Shown here: piece by piece, positions 10,631 to 21,995 of the stretch
Layout: each line of letters opens with the position of its first letter
Numbering within the stretch: position 1 is the stretch's first letter
Assembly: GCA_021397845.1 (NCBI GenBank)
Contig: CM038049.1
Location: forward strand, 112,064,877-112,128,876
Source of the DNA: Areca catechu
Taxonomy: Eukaryota > Streptophyta > Magnoliopsida > Arecales > Arecaceae
Direction: 5' to 3'
Length of the DNA stretch: 64,000 bases
The notes under the pieces: model-generated
The model's input: only the letters and a program-made list of their open reading frames with translations
Told to the model about the DNA's origin: nothing
Databases searched by the model: none
Program-made: the position numbers and the translations under genes

Positions 10631-10894
10631 TGTAAAAAAATGTTATGGAGGCAGTAGTCATGCAACTTTAAAATTTTTTCAACCAGACATCGCACCGAAA
10701 GTCTAGATTAATCATATTAATCAACATATAATATTAGAACATTTCTAATATAGGCCTACAAATAGGATAATGTATGAATATTAACATGCAAATGAAAGAA
10801 AACATAAGCACACAAAGTTGTGCATCACATAGAACCACTCTATGTTCGATGCACATGCTAAAGCACACTTCTTTAGCAAGCTCACCAAGAACCT
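10631..10894 (-). repeat. Central Angela-A LTR, left part
   Basis: Starts TGTAAAAAAATG next to the primer site. It aligns with the right LTR of copy 2 from 32509 (shared blocks such as TAATATTAGAACATTTCTAA). Split at 10894 by the SIRE element; the rest continues at 23478. Confidence 0.88.
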
Positions 10895-12352
10895 TGTTAC
10901 CCAGAAAAGGAGCCCAAGAGGGGAGATGAATTGGATATTTTAAAATTTAAAATAGTAATGTGAAGGTTTAGTGGTGTTTGTGAGTAATAAATTCAATGCT
11001 CTAGATTGAATGCAGCGGAAAGCAGTAAATGAATTACAATAAATAAAGAGCAAGAAAGAAAGAGGGCAATCACACACAAACACAATGTTTATAGTGGTTT
11101 GGTGCAAACCTAGTACCTACATCCACTTCCCAAGCTACCCTTGGGAATTCCACTATAATCCAGTCAAGATTATAGCCAACTTGTTTTTCAAAAGGCTTAC
11201 AAGTCAAAACCTATGTTGGTTTTATCACCTAGGCTCACCAACAAACCTTTACACCTATTTTGTCTTCAGGCTTACAAGTTAACCCTTGTTGGTTTTGTCC
11301 CTTTGGCTTACCAACAAACCACAACAACCTTCTTTCAAGACACCCTTGAAAGCAAGGTCAAAACACAAGATAAAAGCAGATATACAATTTCAAAAATTAA
11401 GACAAACTCTCTTCAAGAGTAGAATAGAAGCTTTGAAGCTCAAGATGATGCTTTCTCTTGTCTCCTCCTTGGAATATTCTTCAAACTCCTCTTTTGGAAT
11501 GAAGTAAGGATGGGCTTGTAAGCTTTTTCAGGGAATCAAACTTTAAATGGCTCTTGATGTGAAGTTCTTGAGAGAATCTTGGATTTTTGGCTTTCAATGG
11601 ACTTCAATGCCTCAAGAATGAAGTTGGTGGAGGTTAAATATAACTAGAAACTTCCAAAAAATAGTTCGTGACCGTTGGAACCTCGAATCTAGCCATTGGG
11701 AGCTTGAAAAGTGATTTTTTACAAGTCAAAAAAATAGATCCGTTAGGGCTGTCAGACTTCAAGTGTCGACACTTGGCTGTCTGGTGTCGATACTTGATTT
11801 CTAGGTATCGACACTTGAACTTTCAAGTATCGACACTTGATGCATAGGTGTCGACACTTGACACAAAAACCCTCCATTGGTAAAGTTTTGTATTTTCAAA
11901 AATCTCAGGCCTTGAGTCGACACTTGGAAATCTAAGTATCGACACTTGAATTATAGGTGTCGATACTTGAGTTTTGGGTGTCGACACTTGGCATGCCAAA
12001 GGATTTTTCTGCATGCCAAATGCTAAAGTGTCGACACTTGACTTCCCAGGTGTAGACACTTAACCTTAAAAAGTTCATAATCAAGTACGAATTAAGACAA
12101 AAACTCAGACATAAATTTTGAAACTTAAATAGAATATAAACAATCAATAATTGAACATGTAAAAGCCCTTTTTACATGAAGAGGATGTCCTTAATTGCAA
12201 AAAATGCTCCATGCCATGGCATGCCATAATACTTAAACTTCTGAGAATTTGAGGTGCTTGCTTCTTGAAAACTCATAGTTGAGAATAAATATTAGTATAC
12301 AACATGTACTCAATGTTTTGTTATTCATCAAAATCACTGGGTGGAGCCAACA
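10895..12352 (-). repeat. 3' LTR of the SIRE element (1458 bp)
   Basis: Aligns over its length with 21996-23472. Begins TGTTACCCAG and ends GAGCCAACA. Contains the palindromic array at 11760-12060. A TATA-like TATATTTAA is on the minus strand near 11634-11645. Short plus-strand ORFs at 11085-11507 recur in the other LTR and look accidental. Confidence 0.93.
11760..12060. repeat. Array of short palindromes (GTGTCGACACTTG) in the LTR
   Basis: About 11 copies of variants of the 16-bp palindrome CAAGTGTCGACACTTG, in two groups separated by about 60 bp of other sequence. Many keep the central GTCGAC; variants have GTATCGAC or GTCGATAC. The other LTR has the same array at 22859-23185. Confidence 0.9.
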
Positions 12353-12373
12353 ATCTCTCCCTTTTTGATGATG
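12353..12373 (-). other. Polypurine tract of the SIRE element
   Basis: Minus strand AAAAAGGGAGAGAT directly before the 3' LTR, the plus-strand DNA primer. Preceded by ATCATCA. Confidence 0.75.
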
Positions 12374-12920
12374 ACAAAACCTTGAGTAAAACAACATTAA
12401 TTTTCAAATTTCAGATATGATATTTCATAAATATGATTGTAAGTTCATATAAGCCACAATTTTCATAGTTATGAAGAATAAATCTCACATTCAATTAGAT
12501 AATTCTAATCAGAATAAACAATATGTTATTCTGGGTATCAGATCAAATTGAAAAATTAGCAAACACAAACAATTTATACCATACTCCCTCTTTTTGTCAA
12601 TCATTAGAAAAGGGAGTAAACTCCCCGTCAAAATGAGCATGGAGACAAAAGGTGGTAGAGTATCAGAGTTGACAGGTATCAGAGCCAAAAAGAAAGTATA
12701 TCTATGAAGTAAATGTAACCAGTCAATCTATCAAAAGCAATTATAGTGAATCACAATTTGTAAACATCAAACTGAAATATATATATCTGTTAAGTAGTGT
12801 TTTCAGTACAAAATTTGCTGACTCATCAGCAAAACTAAAACAAACAGAATATATCAAGAGTCATACATCATAAGCAACATGAATCATAAAGAGCATGCAA
12901 CATAATAAACATCTGTGAGG
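12374..12920. other. SIRE 3' untranslated spacer
   Basis: AT-rich sequence between the extra ORF and the polypurine tract. No ORF or repeat of note. Confidence 0.5.
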
Positions 12921-14546
12921 CTAATCCTCATCAGATGGGATCTCAAAGGAAATAGGACCTGTAACCCTAGACCTATGGGCTAGACCACTAGGAGTCTTCA
13001 AGATACCATGACTCTGAGTCCTAGTGGAAGGTCCAAAACGGGGTACAACCCTAGAAGCTCTAGTAGAGGGAGGGGGTAGAGTCTCAGCAGTAGTGACAAA
13101 GACTGGATCAGTGGTGTCAGGTGTGCCAGTCGCATCAGCGGGAGGAACATTAGGAGACTGCAGCTCTCGGCTGACTACCTCATATCCATCAGTGCCATCA
13201 TCACTATCACTATCGTCATCAATAACATCTGTAGCTCTGTCCTCAATCCCATCAGTACGATCACCACCCTCAATAGTGTCATCAGGGTTATCCTGGTGGT
13301 CGTCATCATCATCATCACCAGCAGGTGGATCAGTAGGAGCAACAGGAGGAAGTAGGGATCTAAGCATATCCTCAATACGAGCAAATCCTGCCTCCATAGA
13401 CTGACGAATCTTAGCATGCTCTGAAGCTGTATGAGCTCTAAGGCTCTCTATCTTAATTTGTAGTTGAGTCATCCTAACTCCAAGACTAATGAGCTCACCT
13501 CTAACCTTCGCGAACTGCTGATGAGAATACTCCTCAAAAATAATCTAGTAGATGCTGGAGGAGCAGTTGAAGGAGTGGCAGAAGGTGTCGCAGGCTTTGT
13601 CTCAGATGCATGAGTAGCCTAAGCAGGAAGACTGACTTGCCCTGATGGCCCTGCCTCTGCCTCTCGTATCTTGTCCTCCTCATCTGGCTCCTGGCCAGAC
13701 TCCCTCCGGACCCATCTGCCTGCTACCAGTTTGTAGCCCATGCGGTGAAGTGACCTCTCATCGTATACATCTGTGTGCAAGATCTCCTTGGGGATCTCCC
13801 CTCCAAGGATACTCCACATGCTCTAAAGAGTCAGGTCAACCCCATACCATAGGGCAAACAGTGTCAATGCGGCTTGTAGCATCTCTTATCTGCACTAACA
13901 TCATATATGGAATATCGACCTGGGTCCTCTGAGCCAAACAAACCATGAGCATCAGCTCCCTCTCTGTGATGAAGTCGAAGCACCCAGTCTTCGGAAGCAG
14001 TATCCGAGCCGTGATATGATGCAGAAGGCGCATCTCCACTGAAAGCTGGTTCGCGGTGACCATCGTCACTCCGCGAACATCTTCGTGCTCAAGAATACAT
14101 CGAAAGGCAGCCTTTCTGTCCTCCATAGAGAAAATACTGATACCCCGGTAAGGATTCTCCCAAACCCTACTCAGAAGCTCCTCAGTCAGAAGAATCTCAA
14201 CACCCTGGACAAAAGTCCTCCACATCAAGCGATGGCAGTCCATGGCACCATAAAACTCACGTACTAGGTGGGGGTAATACCTCTCCTGCATGGTGCAGAA
14301 GGGTACCAGTCCCGCATCATTGACGGTCTGACAAATCTGAAAATGCTGCCTGTCGAAGAACTCCGGGTCAATCCGTCGACCAGAGGCTATAGCCTTCCCT
14401 GCCATCCTCTCTGCAGAGGAACCTGGGGCAACTAAGATACTGGACTCTCCTGTATCATGTCTAGTCTTGGTCCTCCTCTCTGATCTCTGACTAGGTCTCC
14501 TAACAGCTAATCTCTTTCTTGGACCCATTTCAATCAAACTGAACAA
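12921..14546 (-). pseudogene. SIRE extra 3' ORF (env position), broken
   Basis: Sense ORF downstream of pol, where SIRE-type elements carry an env-like gene. 13836-14546 (236 codons) starts at a Met and encodes a basic N-terminus (MGPRKRLAVRRPSQRSERR) and a globular part resembling the putative plant transposon protein domain (RIDPEFFDRQHFQICQTV, FYGAMDCHRLMWRTFVQG). A frameshift leads into 13619-13819 (LHRMGYKLVAGRWVRR). The 12921-13472 tail returns to the first frame with a coiled coil (QLQIKIESLRAHTASEHAKI) and an Asp-rich run. I see no convincing signal peptide or membrane anchor, so env function is not supported. About 540 residues if joined; dead here. Confidence 0.7.
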
Positions 14547-15609
14547 GAAAGGAAGAAAATAAATAACCTAAATAACCTAGAGGTTTCAATTAGGTTAGAG
14601 GAGGCTATGTCCTTCTATGAGAGGAAACGCTAGAACAAGTTTTGAAAAATGGGATTCACCAGATTTAAGTTGTAAAATACAGAAAATAGAGGGTGAAACA
14701 CTTTTGTCATAAGAAATCGGGGGTAAAATCATAAGAAATCGGGGGATTTTATCCATACAAAATGCATTTGGGTTAAAAATACATTAGTATTTTCAAAACG
14801 ATAAAACATATCTAGAAAAAAAAATATAACGTATATTACATAAACAAATAAACTAATTATTTGGGTTTTCTTTGGGTTAAAATCAAAATACATTAGGCTT
14901 TTAGATTTAAATACCAAACTAATGGAGAAGAAAACATCACAAATATTCTTCCTAAAACAATAAAAATCCAATAAATAGATTGGAAAACCAGATTTTAGAT
15001 GAAAACCCTAAGATTTTTCGGCCAAAAATCAATCCAACAATGATTTTAAGGAAAAACGGATGGAATGAGTGGGAAATCGGCCAAAAATCCATGAGAAAAA
15101 CAAAAGGAATGCATTCAAGCATGATTCCTTTCAAATGGAGTCTTCCATTTGACTGAAAACATTGAAAAATTGGTTTAAACATCATTGAAATCGCACGGAA
15201 AACCCTATACCAAGGTTACACGGTTCCAAAATAACAAAAATGAAAGAGAGAGAGGGAAATACTTGATTTTGGTTGACAAAAGAAAGGGGAAATGCTGATT
15301 TGGAATGTAGGGGAGCTTTGGGGACCACTGGAAGTCGAGAGAAAGCAAGGGAAGACAAAATACAAAACCCTCTGTCCGCCGTTAAAAATAGATTTTTCCT
15401 GCAAGTGTCGACATTTAGGATTTTTCAAGTGTCAACACTTGGTCAGGTGTCGACACTTGACAAAATCCAAGTGTCGACACTTGGCCAAGAAAATACCGAA
15501 AATGTAAAAAAATCTTCAAAAATTCAAGGAAGTTTTTAAGAGCTTTTGGGACTAAACACAAGTGATTTTTGAGTAAAATAACTTGGGTAAGAAGAAATTT
15601 GAGAGAGTT
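14547..15609. other. SIRE spacer between pol and the extra ORF
   Basis: About 1 kb, non-coding, AT-rich; contains a four-unit palindrome array at 15399-15486. The short minus-strand ORFs here have no recognisable domain. Confidence 0.55.
15399..15486. repeat. Internal copy of the palindrome array
   Basis: Four units of the same GTGTCGACACTTG motif found in the LTRs, one of them the perfect 16-bp palindrome CAAGTGTCGACACTTG (about 15467-15482). It is outside the LTR, in the spacer next to the pol stop. Confidence 0.88.
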
Positions 15610-16170
15610 CTAGGAGAATGGGTCAATAATACCAAACTCTCTTCTAATCATACAAAATCTTTTTTCACTCAATGGTTTGAAAAACACATCAGCTAATTGA
15701 TCATTATTACACACAAATTCAAGTAAAACATTAGAGTTTTGTACATGATCTCTTATGAAATGATATCTTATTTCAATGTGTTTACTTCTTGAATGTTGCA
15801 CAGGATTCTTTGTTAGATTGATTGCACTAGTATTGTCACATCTTATGGGTGTCTTAATTAGTTTAATGCCAAAATCTTCGAGTTGTTGTTTGATCCAAAG
15901 GATTTGAGCACAACAGCTTCCAGCTGCTATATATTCGGCTTCCACCGCAGATAGAGCAACTGAATTCTGTTTCTTGCTACTCCAAGAGATCAAATTTACT
16001 CCAAGAAACTAACAGGTTCCACTAGTACTTTTATGATAAAGTTTATACCTAGCAAAGTCAGCATCAGAATAAGCAATCAACTCAAATGAAGAATCTCTAG
16101 AGTACCATAAACCAATTTCAATTATGCCAGATAGATATCTAAGTATACGTTTAACAGCCAAAAGATGAGA
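15610..16170 (-). pseudogene. SIRE RNase H, C-terminal part
   Basis: Encodes the RNase H end of copia pol: ISWSSKKQNSVALSAVEAEY, RCDNTSAINLTKNP, HSRSKHIEIRYHFIRD and the ADVFFKPL tail. A TAG stop near 16010 precedes FLGVNLISW. At 16170 the frame is interrupted by a solo LTR inside the SH|LLAVKRILRYL block; the rest continues at 17687. Confidence 0.88.
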
Positions 16171-17681
16171 TGATGGGGATATTGAGCCAGTTCAGATCCA
16201 GCCAGTTCAGACCCAGCAGCCATCCCAGATCTCGGTGCCAGCCCAGCATGGATCTTGATGTATTTTTTTATTATTTTATTATTTTATGGGTGTATGTGGG
16301 ATTCGGGAGATATCGGAGATCAGATTTTTTGTATTTCTTTTATAGTTATCGGAATACCTTAGTCGTTCCGATTACTTTGAGATTTTTTAGGGGATTTAGT
16401 TTTATCGGTTGTTATCTTAGTTTATTTAAGAAGCTTTTGTCATCGAACAAAATTAGTGAATATTATTTGAGAAAAGAATTCAGGGTGCGTCCCGATTCCT
16501 TCCCCCCTCTCTTCTTCTTGTTCTCCCCTTTCTCTCGCTCATCTCTCTCTCGGTTCCTCTCCTTCTCTGTGTTTTCTCCTGGCTATTTCTCCTTCCCTTC
16601 CCTGTTCTTTCACTTACTCTCTGTTAATATCAAACTCCCGGTTTCCCTTCAAGCCTTCACTAAAAACCCAAAAATACCCATCACTCAGCTGATCCCATCC
16701 CCAACCGGTCTCTGATGGACACCGGCCAGCCCAAAGCCATCCCGTGAAGCCTGATCTCAGCCCACCGGAGAGTCAGCCTTCCACCGGTCATCTCCCCTTC
16801 GATCTCCAGAACAGGACACGGGATTGAGCCATCCGCCCCACCGCACGGTCCCTGCAACCGAGCGCCCCGTCGTGAAACCCCTCCGCACGGCCCGAAGCCG
16901 AGCGTCCCATCCATGCTCTGCCCCAGTTCGTCTTCACCGCCAACAGCCGACTAGCACCGCCCCGGGCCACCTAGAGCCATCGCCCCTCCCGTCTGTGTCG
17001 CCGCCTCCGCTCAGCACCACATCTGGTGAAGCTCCGCTGGAACTCCTCCGCTCCACTGTCGCTGCCGCCGTGCCCTCCACGGTCGCCGCACGCTAGCCGT
17101 CGCCCGCCACCGGACCACCGCCATCGCAGCCCAGCCCCGTCACTGGCAAGATCCCGCTGGATCTCCCCTCTACCCGGTCCCCTGTTCCTCTCAGTGTTGA
17201 TCCGTGGTGAATGAGAAGAACAGCACAAACGTGAAAGCATTCACGTTCGCAGCTATCGACTTCTGCACCGCACGAATCCTAGAGCACACGAATCCTAGAG
17301 GCGCACGGATCTCAAAGTCTCATGGATCTCAGAGCATATATTTCAAAGCATTGGATTTTAATTAATTTTTTATTTGATTTGGGATTGATATATTGCTTGT
17401 TTTTTTTGGTGTTCCAGGTCCAATGGCTTCTAATCCACCTCGCTCGTGAACTACTGGTCCAGATTTTGGACGACCTCAGGACGATCTCCCTTTTCCAAAT
17501 TTCGTAAGATTCCATGTTTTCGGGTGAGATCCACTTTGATAACCTGACCCAATTGATTGCTGGTTATTTTTATTTAATTAGATTTAATTTAATTAAATTG
17601 GACATCCTAATCTAGAGATCGTTTCTTAACGATCAACGGTCCAACACCAGTCTTGATATCAGAGCGTACAGTCCCGCATCA
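16171..17681 (+). mobile_element. Solo LTR inserted in SIRE pol (1511 bp)
   Basis: Bounded TGATGGGGAT...CCCGCATCA with target-site duplication TGAGA at 16166-16170 and 17682-17686. The interrupted RNase H reading resumes exactly across it. Its inner edge GTCCCGCATCA is the reverse complement of the Gy1 LTR start (TGATGCGGGAC), so it probably belongs to a related Ty3 family lying on the plus strand. It has a pyrimidine-rich block (16499-16590) and a GC-rich block (16690-17180). No coding domain: best explained by recombination between two LTRs. Confidence 0.75.
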
Positions 17682-17686
17682 TGAGA

Positions 17687-18730
17687 CTCTTTAGGATTAG
17701 ACTGATATCTAGCACACATACATACACTAAACATGATATCTGGCCTACTGGCAGTAAGATATAGCAATGAACCGATCATGCCACGATATAGTTTTTGGTC
17801 AATAGATTTACCTGATTCATCCTTATCAAGTCTACAAGAAGAGCTCATAGGGGAGGCTTGGTGTTCTCCATCCCAAACATTTTGAGTATTTCTTTTGTAT
17901 ACGTCGCTTGGTTGATGAAGATCCCCTCTTTGGTTTGTTTTATTTGGAGTTCGAGAAAGAAGTTAAGTTCTCCCATCATGCTCATCTCGAACTCACCCTG
18001 CATTAACTTAGTAAATTCTTGACAAAGAGATTCATTAGTAGCACCAAATATGATATTATCTACATAGATTTGTACTACTAAAAGATCATCATTCTTTTTC
18101 TTTAAAAATAAAGTTTTATCTACATTATCTCTAGCAAAGTCATTTTTGAGTAGAAAAGAATTTAAACGATCATACCAAGCTCTAGGAGCTTGTTTCAAAT
18201 CATACAAAGCTTTATGAAGTTTAAAAATATGATAAGAAATTCAGAATTTTCAAAACCAGGCGGTTGTTCAACATAAACCTCTTCTTCAATAAAACCATTT
18301 AAAAAGGCACTTTTAACATCCATTTGAAATAATTTAAAATTCATAAAGCAAGCAAAAGCCAACAATAGCCTAATTGCCTCAAGTCTAGCCATAAGAGCAA
18401 AGATTTCATCAAAATATATCCCTTCCTCTTGATTGTATCCTTTGGCAACTAGTCTAGCTTTATTTCTTGTAACAATACCATTTTCATCAAGTTTATTTCG
18501 AAAAATCTATTTTGGGCCAATAATTGAAGTATTTGAAGGCCTATCTACTAATATCCAAACATTATTTTTTTTGAATTGATTAAGTTCATCTTGCATAGCA
18601 TTTATCCAATTACTATAACATTCAGCTTCCTCAATAGTTTTAGGTTCAATTTGAGAAACAAAAGCTAAATAATCATAGATATTTCTAAGGGATGATCGAG
18701 TACTTACACCTTTAGATGGATCACCAATAA
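17687..18730 (-). pseudogene. SIRE reverse transcriptase and start of RNase H
   Basis: 18195-18392 has the RT block KLFQMDVKSAFLNGFIEEEV and YVEQPPGFEN; 17845-18207 has MYDLKQAPRAWYDRL, the catalytic region and GELNFFLELQIKQ; 17687-17848 has LYRGMIGSLLYLTASRPDI and YQSNPKES. The catalytic YVDD reads YVDN, losing the second Asp. N-terminal RT at 18393-18730 is in pieces. At least two frameshifts. Confidence 0.88.
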
Positions 18731-19842
18731 TTAGTTCTTTTGGGTATCCATGAGCATACCTCCATTCTTTTGGTAGTGGATCAACAGTAGATGTGTTTTC
18801 AATACCTTGTACTTGAATCCTTTAGTGTTTTGATCATCTTCTTGTTCCTTGACAGGTTCTTCATTGTTGTTCACACTTTCAGTTTTCTTGGTACCTGTTT
18901 TATTAGAAAGCACATCTTCTTTTCTAGAAGATTTTTGGTTAGATTCATCAAATACCACATGTATGGATTCTTCAACAACAAGTATTCTTTTGTTGAAGAC
19001 TCTGTATACCTTGCTAGATATAGAGTAGCCTAGAAAGACACCATCATCTGACTTGGCATCAAATTTACTCAAATTGTCTTTACCATTGTTTAAGATGAAA
19101 CAACGGCATCCAAAAACACGAAAATAACGAATTGAAGGTTTTCTACCCTTCCAAAGCTCATATGGTGTTTTCTTTAAAATCGGTCGGATTAAAATTCGAT
19201 TTAAAATATAGCATGCAGTATTTATGGCTTTCACCCAAAAATATCTAGGTAAGTCATTTTCACAAAGCATGGTGCGTGCCATTTCTTCAAGAGTTCTATT
19301 TTTCCTTTCTACCACCCCATTTTGTTGAGGTGTCCTACGTACTGAAAAATTGTGATGAATGCCATTTTCAATACAAAATTCATCAAAATCAGCATTTTCA
19401 AATTTGGTTCCATAATCACTTCTCAAGGATACGATTGAAACACCTTTTTCATTTGAAACTTGTTTATGAAATCTAATGAATTCAGAAAATGTTTCATCTT
19501 TGTTTGTTAAAAACATGACCCATGTAAATCGTGAGAAATCATCTACAATAACAAGACTGTACTTCTTACCTCCCAAACTAGATCTTCTAGTCGGTCCAAA
19601 GAGGTCCATGTGAAGTTACTCTAAGGGTCTAGATATAGAGATTACTCCTTTTGGTTTGAAAGAGGATTTGGTTTGTTTTCCAAGCTAACATGCACTACAA
19701 ATCTTGTCTTTTTCAAAACTTAGTTTTGGCAAATCTTTTATCAAGTTCTTTTTGCTAAGTTTTGAAATCAAATGCATACTAGCATACCCTAGTCTACGAT
19801 GCCAAAGCCAACTAGTTTCATTGATCTTGGCTTCCATTGCCA
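18731..19842 (-). pseudogene. SIRE integrase
   Basis: 18731-19609 is open for 292 codons and holds the integrase core: an Asp in the DDFSRFTWVMFL block, LRSDYGTKFEN, and RTPQQNGVVERKNRTLEEMA with the Glu. It continues with YILNRILIRPILKKTPYELW, GRKPSIRYFRVFGC and DDGVFLGYS, which mark the copia integrase C-terminal region. The zinc finger and upstream part lie in 19610-19842 with in-frame stops. Asp, Asp and Glu are all present. Confidence 0.88.
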
Positions 19843-20250
19843 CTAGGCATGACCATTTTGAATCGGAAGATCATTAAGATCAACCATATAAATATTGCCA
19901 TGCCTATGACCAATGAACTTGATGCCATTATCATCTAAACTAGAAAAAATGCACATAGAAGATTTGAAAACAACTTTAAAATCCTTGTCGCAAAATTGAC
20001 TAATACTAAGCAGGTTATGTTTCAAACCATCAACATATAACACATTATCAATGTAAGAAGAGGGGGTGATATGGACTTTACCAATACCAACAATTTTGCC
20101 CTTTCCATTATCACCAAAAGTCATATTGCCACCATTTTGATATTCGAGTGATGAGAACTGCTCCATATCTCCTATCATATGCTTTGAGCAACCGCTATCA
20201 AGGTACCACATTCTCTTCTTATTGGTTGCAAGGCATACTTGTAATAAAGA
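19843..20250 (-). pseudogene. SIRE aspartic protease
   Basis: Starts in the MWYLDSGCSKHMIGD block, the copia protease active site with DSG. VDGLKHNLLSISQFCDKDF and the IYMVDLNDL block follow; these run from protease toward the integrase region. It releases gag and pol domains by cleavage. A stop separates it from gag at 20251. Confidence 0.87.
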
Positions 20251-21938
20251 TCAAGTGGAGACTTTAGGTACCCAAGTCATCTTGGGTCCTTTTAGGTTAG
20301 TGGCATTGATTCCTTTTGGAACCCAAATTTTTTTAATATTATTTAATCTTCTTTTATTACACATATAAGATTTATGCCCTATAGTACCACATGCATAACA
20401 AGTAATGGATGAAGATGTAGGCACAAAGAAATTTTTGAAAAGTTTTTGTTTCTTATGAGTTCTAAACCCTAAACCTGCTCTATCAAAAATAGCTCTTTGG
20501 TTATTTAAAAGCATATTTAACTTTTCAGAACTATAGGTAAATTTATCTACAAAAGGTTTTAACTTTTCAAGTTCTTCTTTATATTTTTTGTTTTCATTCA
20601 AAATTTCTTTGTTTTGTTTTGAAAGATTTTCATTTGAAACTGAAAGGTTTTTCTTTTTCAAAACTTCTTTTTCCTTTTCAAGAACAGAAATCTTATCATT
20701 TAATTTTTTATTTTGAAGAAGTAGGCAATCATTTTCATTTGAAAACTTATCATTTGCTTTGGCCAAATCCAAATTTTGCTTTTTCAAATCTTTATGTTTT
20801 GACTTTAGTTTTTGAAATTCTATAACTAGCTCATCAAAAACTTCATGAAATTCATCAAATGTAAATTCATTCTCAGTTTTTGATTGTACCTCATCATGAT
20901 CCGCCATCAGACAGAAGTTTGCAACTTCCTGCTATTCTTCCTCAGAGCTGGAGTCCTCACTATCACTCTAGGTTGCCATCATGGTCTTCTTTCTTAATTT
21001 TCTTCTACTTTTCTTAAGTAAGGGGCAGTCTACCTTGAAATGGTCAGGTTTTTTGCATTCAACGCACGTGGGCTGCTCATTATCTTTCTCCTTGTCTTTC
21101 TCTTTACTTGGCTTACCTTTCAGGGGTTTCTTCTTGAAGTTAAACTTTTTCTTCCTTATAAACCTTTTGAATTTTCTTGCCATTAGAGCCATCTCATCTT
21201 CTTCATCATCTTCTTCAGAGTCATCGCTTGATTCTTTTCTTGCAGTAGATTTGAAATCGATTACTTTCTTCTTTTTGTCGACTTTCATATTCTTTTGTTT
21301 AAGGGAGAGCTCGTAAGTCATCAGTGAGCCCAACATTTGTTCATGTGGAAGAGTGTTGACATTCTTGGCTTCTTCAATAGCTGTCACCTTTGCATCCCAA
21401 GAAGCAGGTAGAGACCTGAGAAGTTTGTTTACAAGTTCACCATTAGAAATAACTTTTTCTAGGCTTCTCATGTCATTCATAATATTTGTGAACCTAGTGT
21501 ACATCTCACTAATAGATTCAGTAGGTTCCATTCTAAACATTTCATAAGTATGAATGAGCATGTTAACCTTAGTTATTTTTACTTGATGTGTACCCTCATG
21601 GATAACCTCAAGTGTATCCCAAATCTCCTTGGTGGAGAGACAATTAGATATTCTATTGGATCAAGAGAGCAAAACAACAAGTTCATAGCCTTAGCATTAA
21701 GCTCTATTTGCTTAATGTCATTCTCATCATAATAATCTTCCATTTTTGGAGTGAGAACGCCATTAACCAACATAGTAGGCTGATGAGGATCTTTTACAAT
21801 TGTCCTCCATAGATTATAATCAATAGCTTGAATAAAAATGTGTGTGTTTTCCAATACGTGTAATTTGTGCCATTGAAGAGTGGGCGATGATTTTGAAGCT
21901 TGACCTTCAATAACACCCATTCCTATTGGGGCTGCCAT
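20251..21938 (-). pseudogene. SIRE gag
   Basis: The N-terminus (21579-21938) begins MAAPIGMGVIEGQ. A frameshift near 21570-21650 moves the capsid part (MLIHTYEMFRMEPTESISEM, LPASWDAKVTAIEEAK) to 20968-21561, which ends with an acidic run, a basic run and a zinc finger CVECKKPDHFKVDC. After a stop, 20251-20907 is a long Lys/Glu/Asn-rich coiled coil followed by a second finger, CYACGTIGHKSYMC. Two fingers separated by a coiled coil are typical of SIRE gag. Start chosen as the first Met after the primer site. Confidence 0.88.
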
Positions 21939-21981
21939 GATCTTTTACTCAAGATCCTTGGACCTACAAGAGAGTACCGGT

Positions 21982-21993
21982 GCTCTGATACCA
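21982..21993 (-). other. Primer-binding site of the SIRE element
   Basis: Minus strand TGGTATCAGAGC, the standard initiator Met-tRNA primer site, two bases inside the 5' LTR edge. Confidence 0.92.
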
Positions 21994-21995
21994 CT

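Noticed and set aside
13024..13404. Ser-rich plus-strand ORF
   Set aside because: It is the mirror of the Asp-rich and coiled-coil tail of the SIRE extra ORF in the opposite strand.
16690..17180. GC-rich stretch as a captured host gene exon
   Set aside because: No frame gives a recognisable domain; it sits between LTR edges with a clean target-site duplication.
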